DNA of 64,000 bases, from the NCBI GenBank assembly GCA_012840465.1, contig DULJ01000061.1, positions 94,331 through 158,330 on the forward strand. The letters are read 5' to 3'. Both the position numbers and the translations under genes were made by a program. Positions 8,729-17,515 of this stretch are shown in pieces. This DNA is from Caryophanales bacterium. GTDB lineage: Bacteria; Bacillota; Bacilli; Bacillales; Bacillaceae_J. Each line of letters begins with the position of its first letter. Positions within the stretch are counted from its first letter, which is position 1. The notes beneath the pieces are model-generated. The model made no database searches. It was not told where the DNA came from and saw nothing but the letters and a program-made list of their open reading frames with translations.

Positions 8729-10621
8729 GTGAACGAAAAAATAACTACGCGGCTGATGGAGCTCATTGAAAAGGTAAAAAATGACCAATCTCCAGAAGGT
8801 TATTGGAACTATACATTTGAAACTGGAATTATAACTGATTGTTATATGATTATTTTATTAAGGTCATTAGAAATAGAGGATGAAAATTTAGTAAAGGAGT
8901 TATCGGAAAAAATTTTAAGGAAACAACAAGAAAACGGGGCATGGAAATTGTTTCATGATGAACCGAATGGAAATCTATCTGATACAATTGGGGCCTACTA
9001 CGCTCTCCTTTATTCAGGCTATTACAGTAAAAATGATCCCCGTTTAAGAAAAGCTGGTCAATTTATCAAAGCCAATGGGGGTATGGATAAATCAAATATG
9101 TTCACAAAAGTTATGCTGGCTCTTACCGGTCAATATAGGTGGCCAAGTTTTTTCCCCATTCCAATCGAGATGATCTTACTTCCAGTTTCATTCCCTATAA
9201 ATTTTTACAGCTTTTCAGTATATGGCAGAGTTAATCTTGCTCCAGTTATGATTCTTGCCGATAAAAAGTTTAGAATAAAAACGTCAAAAAGCCCCGATTT
9301 AAAGGATTTACTTGTTCATCGGGAAGAGGCTGAACAAGAACATTCATTTGGATTCAGAGAGTCTGAGGAGTTCCGATCAATTTCATCGTTTATCAATCAA
9401 GGAATAAAGAGTTTAATAGGGTTGCCAAGTCATGTTCACAAATTAGCAACTGAGTACACGAAGCAATATATGCTAAGCCGAATTGAACCAGATGGAACTT
9501 TACTAAGTTATTTTAGTTCGACTTTTTTAATGATCTTCGCTCTTCTTTCGCTAAGGATTCCGAAATCAGATCCGATTATTGTCAATGCTGTAAAAGCTTT
9601 AAAATCAATGAAATCAGTCGGCATCAATGGTCTACCCCATATGCAATTTACTACAGCGAATGTATGGAATACATCCCTACTTACTTATGCTTTACAGGAG
9701 GCAGGGATTTCATCGAATGATATCGTTATCAAAAAAGCAAACAATTACTTACTAAACAAACAGCATTATAAATATGGGGATTGGGCCATCCATAATCCAT
9801 CAGCCCTTCCGGGAGGTTGGGGTTTTTCCGAAAGTAATACGATTCATCCCGATGTAGACGATACGACTGCTTCATTACGAGCCATTGCAAGGAATGTCCG
9901 GAAAGACTGGAGAGACAGGCAGGCATGGGATCGAGGCATCCAATGGGTATTATCTATGCAGAATGATGATGGCGGATGGCCGGCTTTTGAAAAGAATACG
10001 AATAGTAAAATCCTCCATCTGTTCCCGATTGAAAAAGCAGAGTATTTTCTTTCTGATCCCTCCTGTGCGGATTTAACTGGAAGAACTCTTGAATTTCTAG
10101 GAACGTATACAAACCTTTCTAAAACGCATCCATCGATTAGCAGAGGAGTGGAGTGGCTTCGCAAAAATCAAGAGAACAATGGTTCATGGTATGGACGTTG
10201 GGGAATTTGCTATATTTATGGAACATGGGGAGCCGTTACAGGGGCACGGGCAGTAGGAATTTCACCTTCTGATCCAATGATTTCAAAAGCGGTAAAATGG
10301 CTTGAGGAGATCCAAAATAGTGATGGCGGTTGGGGTGAATCATGCCAGAGCGATTTAAATAAAAAGTACATTCCATTAGGGTCGAGTACATTGACTCATA
10401 CTGCCTGGGCCGTTGATGCCCTGATTGCTACAAGTGATAAACCAACGAAAGTCATCCAACGTGGAATTGAATTTTTATTGGGAAATATGAATAGGGAGGA
10501 TTGGACGACTAACTATCCGAAAGGAGCTGGAATGGCTGGAGACTTTTATATCCATTATCATAGCTACCGTTATATATTTCCAATCCTAACATTAGCACAT
10601 TACCGTAAAAAGTTTTCATGA
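8729..10621 (+). CDS. sqhC: Squalene-hopene / tetraprenyl-beta-curcumene cyclase family terpene cyclase
   Basis: The 630-residue length and repeated QW motifs (QNDDGGW, QNSDGGWGE, QENNGSWYGRWG) with the protonating DVDDTTAS motif (DXDD at about residue 375) identify a class II triterpene-type cyclase. In Bacillus such enzymes cyclise tetraprenyl-beta-curcumene or squalene into sesquarterpenoid or hopanoid-like membrane lipids. It is expected to be a monotopic membrane enzyme. The GTG at 8729 lies 10 bases after a run of five G and is preferred to TTG 8720, which sits almost on that ribosome site. The substrate cannot be decided from sequence alone. Confidence 0.93.
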   Translation: MNEKITTRLMELIEKVKNDQSPEGYWNYTFETGIITDCYMIILLRSLEIEDENLVKELSEKILRKQQENGAWKLFHDEPNGNLSDTIGAYYALLYSGYYSKNDPRLRKAGQFIKANGGMDKSNMFTKVMLALTGQYRWPSFFPIPIEMILLPVSFPINFYSFSVYGRVNLAPVMILADKKFRIKTSKSPDLKDLLVHREEAEQEHSFGFRESEEFRSISSFINQGIKSLIGLPSHVHKLATEYTKQYMLSRIEPDGTLLSYFSSTFLMIFALLSLRIPKSDPIIVNAVKALKSMKSVGINGLPHMQFTTANVWNTSLLTYALQEAGISSNDIVIKKANNYLLNKQHYKYGDWAIHNPSALPGGWGFSESNTIHPDVDDTTASLRAIARNVRKDWRDRQAWDRGIQWVLSMQNDDGGWPAFEKNTNSKILHLFPIEKAEYFLSDPSCADLTGRTLEFLGTYTNLSKTHPSISRGVEWLRKNQENNGSWYGRWGICYIYGTWGAVTGARAVGISPSDPMISKAVKWLEEIQNSDGGWGESCQSDLNKKYIPLGSSTLTHTAWAVDALIATSDKPTKVIQRGIEFLLGNMNREDWTTNYPKGAGMAGDFYIHYHSYRYIFPILTLAHYRKKFS

Positions 10622-10638
10622 GCGATTTAAGGACTATT

Positions 10639-10666
10639 AGGGTGGTAAACTTTTTACCACTCTTTC
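10639..10666 (+). terminator. Terminator after sqhC
   Basis: GGGTGGTAAA and TTTACCACTC form a stem with a four-base loop, followed by TTTC, 17 bases after the sqhC stop. Confidence 0.75.
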
Positions 10667-10731
10667 GACCTTTTTGTGATATTGTAAAGTTATCTAAAAG
10701 TAGTGCACGTAAAAGTAGACGAGTAATTTTA

Positions 10732-10760
10732 TTGACAGAAAACGGATAATATGATATTTA
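10732..10760 (+). promoter_or_regulatory. SigA-type promoter of htpG
   Basis: A perfect TTGACA (10732-10737) lies 17 bases before an AT-rich -10 candidate (TATTTA, 10755-10760; GATATT two bases earlier is an alternative). The CIRCE box begins about 17 bases further on, the usual position for HrcA repression of initiation. Confidence 0.65.
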
Positions 10761-10776
10761 AGTTAATGGTTAGCAA

Positions 10777-10803
10777 TTAGCACTCCATTCGATAGAGTGC
10801 TAA
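10777..10803 (+). promoter_or_regulatory. CIRCE operator (HrcA binding site)
   Basis: The inverted repeat TTAGCACTC - nine bases - GAGTGCTAA matches the CIRCE consensus exactly. It lies in the htpG 5' leader, downstream of the TTGACA promoter. CIRCE is the HrcA operator, normally in front of hrcA-grpE-dnaK-dnaJ and groES-groEL. Its presence here implies heat induction of htpG through HrcA. Confidence 0.95.
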
Positions 10804-10839
10804 TATAATAAATAAACTATTAAAAGGAGAAATATTAAT

Positions 10840-12720
10840 ATGACAAAAATGCAGTTTAAAGCTGAATCAAAAAGACTATTAGAAATGATGATTAACTCCA
10901 TCTATACGCATCACGAGGTTTTTTTGCGCGAATTGATTTCCAATGCCAGTGACGCCATAGACAAAATCTATTATAAAGCGTTAACAGATGATAGCTTAAA
11001 TTTTGACAAAGATAGCTACTACATAAAGGTGACCCCAGATAAGGATTCAAGAACATTAACAATCATGGATACTGGTATTGGCATGACTAAAGAAGAGCTT
11101 GAAAATAATTTAGGAACGATTGCCAAGAGCGGCTCTTTGGCTTTTAAATCTGAAAATGAAGCTAAAGATGGCTATGAGATAATCGGCCAGTTTGGCGTTG
11201 GCTTTTATGCGGCATTTATGGTTGCGGACAACGTCACTGTCATTAGTAAGGCGGTAGGCAGTGAAGAAGCGTATAAGTGGGAATCTGAAGGTGCCGATGG
11301 CTATACGATTGAGCCTGTAGAAAAGGATTCAGTAGGTACCGAGATTATTTTAAAAATTAAAGAAAACACGGAAGATGAAAAGTATGATGAGTATTTGGAT
11401 GAGTATAGACTGAAATTGATCATCAAAAAATACTCTGATTTTATTCGTTATCCTATTAAAATGGATATCACATCGAGCCGCCCGAAAGAAGGAAGCGACA
11501 ACGAATTTGAGGACTATACAGAAGAACAAGTAATCAATAGTATGGTTCCGATTTGGAGAAAAAATAAAAATGAGCTGTCTCAAGAGGATTATGAGAATTT
11601 TTATGCTGAAAAGCGTTACGGATTTGATAAACCAATCAAGCATATCCATACAAGTGTCGATGGTGCCGTAAGATATAATGCAATATTATTTATACCAGAG
11701 AAAGCTCCATTTGATTATTATTCAAAGGAATTTGAGAAGGGGCTTGAGCTGTATTCCAGTGGTGTCTTAATTATGGAAAAGTGCGTTGACTTGCTTCCAG
11801 ATTATTTTGGCTTTGTCAAAGGGTTAGTAGACTCTGAAGATTTGTCCCTTAATATTTCACGTGAAATGCTTCAACATGACCGCCAATTAAAGATCATTGC
11901 GAAAAATATTAATAAAAAAATTAAAAGCGAATTGCAAAGCTTATTGAAAAATGATCGTGAGAAATATGAGAACTTCTTTGAATCTTTTGGCAGACAATTA
12001 AAATATGGGGTTTACAGCGACTTTGGAACTAATAAAGATGTGTTACAAGATTTATTATTATTCTACTCATCAAAGGAGAAGAAGCTTGTAACACTTGATG
12101 AATATGTATCAAGAATGCCTGAGGACCAAAAATATATTTACTACGCTTCCGGCGATTCTATTGAAAGAATTGATAAAATGCCACAAACAGAACTGGTCGC
12201 TGAAAAAGGCTATGAAATTCTATATTTCACCGATGAAATTGATGAGTTTGCGATTAAAATGTTGATGAACTATAAAGAAAAAGAATTTAAGTCTGTTTCC
12301 AGCGGGGACTTAGGCATCGAAGCTGAGGAAAATCAGGAAGATCAAGTTTCTGAACAACCAGAAAACAAAGAGCTGTTTGACTATATGAAGGAAATTTTAG
12401 CAGGCAAGGTTAAGGATGTTCGTATCTCGAAGCGTCTTAAATCACACCCAGTTTGCCTATCAACTGATGGAGAGGTAACGATCGAAATGGAAAAAATATT
12501 AAGTATGATGCCAGGTAACGAGAATGTAAAGGCTGACAAGGTATTAGAAATCAACGTAAACCATGACGTCTTTAAGTCGTTACAAGATGCCTTCATTAAT
12601 GATAAAGACAAGGTAGCATTATACACAAATCTACTGTATAACCAAGCGCTTTTAATCGAAGGTCTGCCAATTAACGATCCAGTTGAATTTACAAATGATA
12701 TTTGTAAAATGATGGTGTGA
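10840..12720 (+). CDS. htpG: HtpG, Hsp90-family molecular chaperone
   Basis: The 626-residue product shows the GHKL ATPase domain of Hsp90 near its N-terminus: [11 protein letters not shown] (Glu and Asn for Mg-ATP), [13 protein letters not shown], and [13 protein letters not shown]. The middle domain includes the SREMLQHDR segment with the ATP-contacting Arg, and a C-terminal dimerisation region follows. Length matches bacterial HtpG. It is an ATP-dependent cytosolic chaperone. AAAAGGAGAAAT precedes the ATG. It is monocistronic, with its own promoter, CIRCE box and terminator. Confidence 0.97.
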   Translation: MTKMQFKAESKRLLEMMINSIYTHHEVFLRELISNASDAIDKIYYKALTDDSLNFDKDSYYIKVTPDKDSRTLTIMDTGIGMTKEELENNLGTIAKSGSLAFKSENEAKDGYEIIGQFGVGFYAAFMVADNVTVISKAVGSEEAYKWESEGADGYTIEPVEKDSVGTEIILKIKENTEDEKYDEYLDEYRLKLIIKKYSDFIRYPIKMDITSSRPKEGSDNEFEDYTEEQVINSMVPIWRKNKNELSQEDYENFYAEKRYGFDKPIKHIHTSVDGAVRYNAILFIPEKAPFDYYSKEFEKGLELYSSGVLIMEKCVDLLPDYFGFVKGLVDSEDLSLNISREMLQHDRQLKIIAKNINKKIKSELQSLLKNDREKYENFFESFGRQLKYGVYSDFGTNKDVLQDLLLFYSSKEKKLVTLDEYVSRMPEDQKYIYYASGDSIERIDKMPQTELVAEKGYEILYFTDEIDEFAIKMLMNYKEKEFKSVSSGDLGIEAEENQEDQVSEQPENKELFDYMKEILAGKVKDVRISKRLKSHPVCLSTDGEVTIEMEKILSMMPGNENVKADKVLEINVNHDVFKSLQDAFINDKDKVALYTNLLYNQALLIEGLPINDPVEFTNDICKMMV

Positions 12721-12855
12721 AACACGATTTAAGAAAGCCATACAAAAAGCTATAGGGGCGAACCGGTTAACAATGGATGAAAAAAATATTCTGCCAGCCG
12801 ATTATCCATTCAAACCTAGCTACAATATCACCTTTTGAATCTATATATATGTACG

Positions 12856-12900
12856 GAAAATAGCCCTATCTCCTAACGGATTTAGGGCTATTTTCTTATT
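12856..12900. terminator. Perfect 13-bp-stem terminator after htpG
   Basis: GAAAATAGCCCTA (12856-12868) and TAGGGCTATTTTC (12883-12895) are perfectly complementary, with a T-rich tail. Between it and the htpG stop only a weak 21-codon frame (12773-12838) is present, without a convincing ribosome site. From 12901 to 13085 I see no gene. Confidence 0.85.
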
Positions 12901-13085
12901 TTTAAGAATTTTGTCGTTTAATTCTTATGTAAAATTTTCTACACTTTATGAAACGGCAAAATCGTGGATCTCAACAGCGATTATTGTTTGTTTTTTAATC
13001 CCGTTAGAATGAAAAGTAGCCCGACTATTAAAAAGCAGATACTTAATAAAATTTACTCCTCGAAGCTGGAAAATGCATTTAGAAC

Positions 13086-13114
13086 TTTACATTTTTTTCT
13101 CGTTGTAATATGAT
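13086..13114 (+). promoter_or_regulatory. SigA promoter of the thiM-thiW operon
   Basis: TTTACA (13086-13091), a 17-base spacer and TATGAT (13109-13114) lie just upstream of the riboswitch, placing the transcript start about 13 bases before the aptamer. Confidence 0.75.
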
Positions 13115-13133
13115 AAAGAGTAATTTTACAATA

Positions 13134-13228
13134 CTACTAGGGGTGCCTGGATGCTGGGCTGAGAGAAAAATATGCGTTTTCAACCCTTTGGACCTGATCC
13201 GGATTATGCTGGCGTAGGAAAGTAGAGA
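13134..13228 (+). promoter_or_regulatory. TPP riboswitch (THI element)
   Basis: The leader has the conserved TPP aptamer blocks in order: AGGGGTGCC, GGGCTGAGAG, ACCCTTTGGACCTGATC, GGATTATGCTGGCGTAGGAAAG (shown in parts), with CTACT/AGTAG closing P1. With the terminator that follows it should end transcription of thiM-thiW when thiamine pyrophosphate is plentiful. Confidence 0.95.
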
Positions 13229-13255
13229 ATTTACATACTTTTCTTATTGCTTGCT

Positions 13256-13288
13256 AAGCCAGGTTCTGTTTAGAGGATCTGGCTTTTT
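13256..13288 (+). terminator. Riboswitch-controlled terminator (expression platform)
   Basis: AAGCCAGGTTC and GATCTGGCTT form a stem followed by TTTTT, between the TPP aptamer and the thiM ribosome site. This is the expected off-state terminator. Confidence 0.85.
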
Positions 13289-13313
13289 AAATTCCATCTA
13301 TGGAGACTAAAAA

Positions 13314-14120
13314 ATGGACAAAAGAATAACTTGCAAATTAATTGACAGAATTAGAGAAAACAAGCCCCTCATACATAATATTACTAATATCGTTGTGGCT
13401 AATTTTACAGCTAATGGGCTATTAGCGCTCGGGGCCAAACCGGTTATGGCATCCGCTCCGGAGGAAGTAGCGGAAATGACAAAAGCGGCCAATGCTCTCA
13501 TATTAAATATGGGGACGTTGAATAGCGAACATTTAAAAGCAATGCTCATTTCTGGGAGAGCAGCTAACGAGCACCAAATCCCGGTTGTGTTGGATCCCGT
13601 TGGTGTTGGCGCTACCCTATTTAGAACAGAATCTGCAAGACAGCTTCTCCAAGAAATCAAAGTTAATTTTATAAGAGGAAATGCAGCTGAGATTGCTAAT
13701 CTTGTAGGTCAGGCGTGGGAGATCAGAGGAGTGGAGGCTGGTAAGACGAGCGGAAATGTTGTTGATTTAGCAATTTTAGCAGCCGAAAAACTTCAGGTCA
13801 CTGTGGTCATTACCGGAAAGGAAGACGTCATTACAAATGGAACAACTACGTACAAAGTTTATAATGGTCACCCGTTATTAACAAAGGTAACTGGATCGGG
13901 CTGCTTGTTATCCGCAGTTACAGGTGCATTTGCATCTGTGGAAAGTGACTCGCTCCAAGCAGCAGTAGCTGCCCTTACTACATATGGAATTGCGGCAGAA
14001 ACCGCTGCCGTCAAAACAGCTGAGCTTGGGCCAGGGAGCTTTCAAATCGAATTTATTAATCAGTTAGCACTCATTAGCCCAACGCAAATTGAACAATACA
14101 GCCAATTTGAAAGATTATAA
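13314..14120 (+). CDS. thiM: Hydroxyethylthiazole kinase
   Basis: The 268-residue protein matches ThiM throughout, with [20 protein letters not shown] at the start, LDPVGVGAT in the centre, and the late [17 protein letters not shown] nucleotide and catalytic Cys loop. It phosphorylates 4-methyl-5-(2-hydroxyethyl)thiazole in the thiamine salvage pathway. It is the first gene after the TPP riboswitch and is followed by thiW. ATG 13314 has a GGAGA site nine bases upstream. Confidence 0.96.
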   Translation: MDKRITCKLIDRIRENKPLIHNITNIVVANFTANGLLALGAKPVMASAPEEVAEMTKAANALILNMGTLNSEHLKAMLISGRAANEHQIPVVLDPVGVGATLFRTESARQLLQEIKVNFIRGNAAEIANLVGQAWEIRGVEAGKTSGNVVDLAILAAEKLQVTVVITGKEDVITNGTTTYKVYNGHPLLTKVTGSGCLLSAVTGAFASVESDSLQAAVAALTTYGIAAETAAVKTAELGPGSFQIEFINQLALISPTQIEQYSQFERL

Positions 14121-14154
14121 GGGAACCAAAATAAAAAACAAAGGAGGAGTTTCT

Positions 14155-14667
14155 ATGACGAAAACAATGAAGATGACAATGACAGCGATGCTTGTGGCCG
14201 TTGGAACCTTAACAAGTCATCTATTCTATATTCCGCTTGGCTTCGCCAAGGTTTTTCCAATGCAGCATTTTATTAATGTATTGTCTGCCGTGTTATTAGG
14301 TCCGGGATACGCGGTAATGCAAGCATTCTCAGTTTCCCTAATAAGAAATATGATGGGAACAGGGTCCTTATTTGCTTTTCCAGGAAGCATGATCGGCGCA
14401 TTTTTAGCAGCTTATTTGTATCAAAGATCAAAGAAATTAATGTTCGCTTTTATGGGTGAAATAATTGGAACCGGAATTTTAGGCGCAATCGTTTGCTACC
14501 CTATTGCCACACTTATTTTAGGGAAAGAGGTGGCCTTATTCGGGTTTATCCCTGCCTTTTTAGCAAGTTCAATGGCTGGCGCAATATTAGGTATTATTAT
14601 TTTAAGTGTTGTCCTTAAAAATTCTGCATTTAAAACATTCCAACAAAATAATTTCCTTCAAAAATAA
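14155..14667 (+). CDS. thiW: ThiW, thiazole-precursor ECF transporter S component
   Basis: The 170-residue hydrophobic protein has about five membrane segments and the ThiW pattern (FYIPLGFAKVFPMQHFINVL near the start, then VLLGPGYAVMQAF). Such S components bind the hydroxyethylthiazole moiety and work with the shared energy-coupling module EcfAA'T, encoded elsewhere. The ATG at 14155 follows AAGGAGGAG at ideal spacing. An open extension back to 14089 overlaps thiM and has no ribosome site. Co-transcription with thiM under the TPP riboswitch supports the role. Confidence 0.93.
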   Translation: MTKTMKMTMTAMLVAVGTLTSHLFYIPLGFAKVFPMQHFINVLSAVLLGPGYAVMQAFSVSLIRNMMGTGSLFAFPGSMIGAFLAAYLYQRSKKLMFAFMGEIIGTGILGAIVCYPIATLILGKEVALFGFIPAFLASSMAGAILGIIILSVVLKNSAFKTFQQNNFLQK

Positions 14668-14673
14668 GGATGT

Positions 14674-14718
14674 AAAAACACAGAGTTTGGTTCCTTTAAC
14701 CTAAACTCTGTGTTTTTT
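14674..14718. terminator. Terminator of the thiM-thiW operon
   Basis: AAAACACAGAGTTTGG and CTAAACTCTGTGTTTTTT form a long stem ending in a T-run seven bases after thiW. Confidence 0.9.
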
Positions 14719-14820
14719 ATTTGCGTCCCATAAACTAATTATCTACTATAAGATATAAGAAAAAGGAAAATAATATAAAGTAAAATAATTCATTTTAGTA
14801 AGTTCTAGGGGGAATTTAAC

Positions 14821-14880
14821 ATGATGCCATCCTTAGCCACAGTGTTTGGCAATTTGGGTAAGAAACAAGCATACAATTAA
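14821..14880 (+). CDS. Possible 19-aa leader or micro-ORF
   Basis: ATG ATG at 14821 follows the strong site AGGGGGAATTTAAC, and a 19-codon frame (MMPSLATVFGN...) ends at 14880, 44 bases before the DoxX-like start. It could be a leader peptide, a microprotein or the decayed start of a longer gene. No coding statistics are possible at this length. Confidence 0.3.
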   Translation: MMPSLATVFGNLGKKQAYN

Positions 14881-14924
14881 GAAAAGGACAAATCGTTCTT
14901 GATTAATTGGGGGTGCTTAATGAA

Positions 14925-15329
14925 GTGAATAGGAACGAGGTAAGTATTTTACTTTTACGGGTTTTTCTGGGAGTAAGTTTCTACATTCATGGATTAGCCA
15001 AATTTAAAAAAGGTCTTGCCAATATAGCTGATCATTTTGGGAGTCTAGGATTACCTGAATTTTTGGCCTATGCTGTAGCCTACATTGAACTTTTCGGTGG
15101 GATTGCCTTAGTATTTGGCCTAGGCAGTAGAATTGTGTCCATCCTATTTGGAATCATAATGATTGGGGCAATTTTGAAGGTGAAACTATCCGCCGGTTTC
15201 TTAGGAGGTTATGAGTTAGATATTGCTTATCTGATCATTGCTTTATTAATTGCTATTAATGGGAGTAAACTATTTGCCCTTGATCATCTTTTGTTTAAGT
15301 TAGGAAACGTAAAAACAAAAACTGCTTAA
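14925..15329 (+). CDS. DoxX-family membrane protein
   Basis: The 134-residue protein has four hydrophobic segments and DoxX/SURF4-like features (LLRVFLGVSFYIHGLAKF near the start, then a GLPEFLAYAVAYIELFGGI segment). Such proteins are inner-membrane subunits with poorly defined redox or quinone-related roles. GTG 14925 lies 11 bases after GGGGG and is preferred over TTG 14907. It has its own terminator and is not obviously in an operon. Family assignment is good; function is unknown. Confidence 0.82.
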   Translation: MNRNEVSILLLRVFLGVSFYIHGLAKFKKGLANIADHFGSLGLPEFLAYAVAYIELFGGIALVFGLGSRIVSILFGIIMIGAILKVKLSAGFLGGYELDIAYLIIALLIAINGSKLFALDHLLFKLGNVKTKTA

Positions 15330-15356
15330 GAGTATCGTATTTTTAAAACTAGAGTA

Positions 15357-15390
15357 ACGCGCCACCGAAAAAGGTAGCGCATTTTTTATT
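15357..15390 (+). terminator. Terminator after the DoxX-like gene
   Basis: GCGCCACC and GGTAGCGC pair with one mismatch across a six-base loop and are followed by TTTTTT. Confidence 0.75.
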
Positions 15391-15405
15391 TTATATAAAT
15401 TCACT

Positions 15406-15422
15406 TATAGGAATTTCCTATA
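15406..15422. repeat. Perfect 17-bp palindrome
   Basis: TATAGGAA-T-TTCCTATA lies between the 3' ends of the DoxX-like gene and the convergent LysR gene. It has no T-run and no adjacent promoter, so it could be a protein site or part of the LysR 3' end. Confidence 0.5.
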
Positions 15423-15479
15423 TGCCTATTTAAAATACTAATTAGTCTGATACAAAATTCGGTGCTATAGTTGTTTATA

Positions 15480-16367
15480 TCATAATTTATTGTGTGTTAT
15501 ATGGTCGTAATTAATAAAAAAGTCAAGAAAGGGGCTAGGTTCTTCCCCTTTTAAAAATATTAGCTCAATATTGCGAACAAGCGGTGGTTTATCAGCAATC
15601 GGAATTTTATATAGATTATGTTGCTCTAATTCTTCTAGAGCACATGATTCGGGAAGAAAGCTAATGCCAATACCAGCCAACACCATTTGCTTAGCGGTTT
15701 CCATACTATCAACCTCTAAGATTATATTGGGACTTAGTCGCTTACTTTTAAACAAACCATATATCATCAGCCAATCAATCGAGCCATGTTCAAAAAAGAT
15801 AAGTGGTTCAGCGTATACATCTTCAAGTTTAACCTTTTCTTTGCCGATTAGATGGTGACCTGGATTTACAAACAGTTCAATTGGGTCGGCATGAAATAAG
15901 ACAGATTCAATATTAGGATGGGTAACACTACGAGCTATACCAAACTCAACTTCTTTATTGACAACTTTTTCAAGGACATCATTTGAATGTCCGGTCAAAA
16001 TCCGTACGGAGACATAAGGAAATTCGTTGCGAAATTGAACTAGCATATCTGGAACTAAATGGGTCGCAACAGATGGTGCACATGCAACATTCAATTCTGT
16101 ATGGACAATCGTGTTTTTTTGCAAATGAATTTTTGCTTCTTGATAGGTTTGTAAAATTTTTTGAGCATAGGGTAAAAATTGCTTCCCTTTATCAGATAAG
16201 GAAAGCTGCTTACCTTCCCGGTTAAATAACTTAGTATTTAATTCACGCTCAAGCGTCTGGATTCTTGCCGATACAGATGGTTGCGTAAGATAAAGTGCTT
16301 CAGATGCACGATTAATACTTCCAAGTAGAAAAACATAAACAAATGCTTCGATATGATCGATGTTCAT
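15480..16367 (-). CDS. LysR-family transcriptional regulator
   Basis: The 295-residue protein has the LysR N-terminal winged helix (GSINRASEALYLTQPSVSARI, then LNTKLFNREGKQLSLSDKG) and a C-terminal effector-binding fold. ATG 16367 follows GGAGG at eight bases and is preferred to TTG 16382. It is divergent from the D-glutamate cyclase-like gene with only about 80 bases between the starts, the classic arrangement for a LysR activator and its target. It is similar in plan to the second LysR at 49401. The effector is unknown. Confidence 0.92.
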   Translation of the reverse strand: MNIDHIEAFVYVFLLGSINRASEALYLTQPSVSARIQTLERELNTKLFNREGKQLSLSDKGKQFLPYAQKILQTYQEAKIHLQKNTIVHTELNVACAPSVATHLVPDMLVQFRNEFPYVSVRILTGHSNDVLEKVVNKEVEFGIARSVTHPNIESVLFHADPIELFVNPGHHLIGKEKVKLEDVYAEPLIFFEHGSIDWLMIYGLFKSKRLSPNIILEVDSMETAKQMVLAGIGISFLPESCALEELEQHNLYKIPIADKPPLVRNIELIFLKGEEPSPFLDFFINYDHITHNKL

Positions 16368-16449
16368 GAATACATCCTCCAATTAATTATATATATAAAA
16401 ACTATTATTTCAGAATATCACAAGTTTGGGAAGACAGGGGAAATGGATT

Positions 16450-17331
16450 ATGAAAATTTGCAGCAAAATTGACGAAATCATCAAAGAAGATGCCGGAAAC
16501 AGAAATATTATTCCTGCCACAAAACGAAATACGTTATACGATGCAGCCAAATCATTACTCGGTGCCAAGCAAATCGTTATTGTGACAGGTTTTTATATTG
16601 AAAGGATGAAAACCGGTGAAACAGATGGCCCATTAGGTGCGGCTTTTCTTGCCCAAGCACTTGAAAAGCTAACATATAAAGTAACGATTATGACAAGTCC
16701 TTTTAACGCAGAGATTATGCAGGCAACTATTGACGCCTTACATTTAAAAGTAGAGCTAGTGATTGTCGATGCAGGAGAGGAGTTAGAAAAGTTTCCACAA
16801 ATACTTTCAAATCCATCCATCACTCATTTAATATCACTTGAGCAAATGGGCATTGCACTTGATGGAAACTATTACAACATGGCTGGCATGAAGATCGCTA
16901 TTCCGGTTGCCCGCTTTGATTCATTGTTTGTTCAAGCACGAGAAAAAGGAATCACGACCATTGCTATTGGAGATGGCGGAAACGAAATAGGAATGGGAAG
17001 CCTCTACTCTCAGCTATTCTCAAAAATCGAGAAAAATTGGATATTGAATATTACGCCCGTTGACTATTTAATCACAGCTGGAGTTTCAAATTGGGGAGGT
17101 TATGGATTAATGGCATCTTTATCTTATTTAGTAGGAGAATCATTACTACACGATCCACAAGAAGAAAAAAGGCTCCTCCAAGTTATTTTAGATGCAGGTG
17201 CAGTTGATGGGAGAACAAATATGAGGGTTATGTCTGTAGATGGCCTACCAATTAAAAAACATATGGAAATCATCGGTTTATTGCATAAAACTATCACGGA
17301 TCGCCCAAAGGTTGGAACGCAACAATTTTAA
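16450..17331 (+). CDS. DUF4392 / D-glutamate cyclase-like protein
   Basis: The 293-residue product resembles the DUF4392 domain found in D-glutamate cyclase (DGLUCY), which converts D-glutamate to 5-oxo-D-proline. Recognisable stretches are IVIVTGFYI, ETDGPLGAAFLAQAL, ISLEQMG and TIAIGDGGNEIGMG. The ATG at 16450 has an AGGGGAA site; the TTG at 16426 lies upstream of it. The adjacent divergent LysR gene probably controls it. The family call is from memory of motifs, and the exact substrate is inferred. Confidence 0.8.
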   Translation: MKICSKIDEIIKEDAGNRNIIPATKRNTLYDAAKSLLGAKQIVIVTGFYIERMKTGETDGPLGAAFLAQALEKLTYKVTIMTSPFNAEIMQATIDALHLKVELVIVDAGEELEKFPQILSNPSITHLISLEQMGIALDGNYYNMAGMKIAIPVARFDSLFVQAREKGITTIAIGDGGNEIGMGSLYSQLFSKIEKNWILNITPVDYLITAGVSNWGGYGLMASLSYLVGESLLHDPQEEKRLLQVILDAGAVDGRTNMRVMSVDGLPIKKHMEIIGLLHKTITDRPKVGTQQF

Positions 17332-17344
17332 TATGGCTATGACT

Positions 17345-17379
17345 AAAAAAAAGAAAAGATTACGGTCTTTTCTTTTTTT
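17345..17379. terminator. Terminator after the DUF4392 gene
   Basis: AAAAAGAAAAGA and TCTTTTCTTTTTTT pair across a short loop and end in a long T-run. Confidence 0.8.
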
Positions 17380-17416
17380 GTTCTTTTTGTTTATCAAACT
17401 TATTTAACAAAAACGT

Positions 17417-17445
17417 TTGATATTAGGGGGAAACCCCTATACCAT
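17417..17445 (+). promoter_or_regulatory. Sulfide-operon promoter with internal GGGG/CCCC operator
   Basis: TTGATA (17417-17422) and TACCAT (17440-17445) are 17 bases apart. The spacer is almost filled by the inverted repeat TAGGGG-GAAA-CCCCTA (17424-17439). G/C-tract inverted repeats in or near the promoter are typical of CsoR-family sites, including the persulfide sensor CstR, which controls comparable operons. No CsoR/CstR gene is in this window. Promoter and repeat are seen; the regulator is inferred. Confidence 0.55.
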
Positions 17446-17515
17446 TTGAAAACGCTATCAATTACAATTTCAGTAAGGAGTTCACAAAGTTGTAACAAAA
17501 GGGGGATTTTTTATT

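Noticed and set aside
9729-10164. Long minus-strand frames inside sqhC
   Set aside because: They are antisense to a clear cyclase with conserved motifs and have no ribosome sites.
12773-12838. 21-codon frame (MDEKNILPADYPF...) after htpG
   Set aside because: The only upstream purine tract is poorly spaced, the frame is very short and lies inside the htpG 3' region before its terminator.
17345-17515. Search for a CsoR/CstR-type regulator gene next to the sulfide operon
   Set aside because: The space between the DUF4392 terminator and tusA holds only the promoter and leader.
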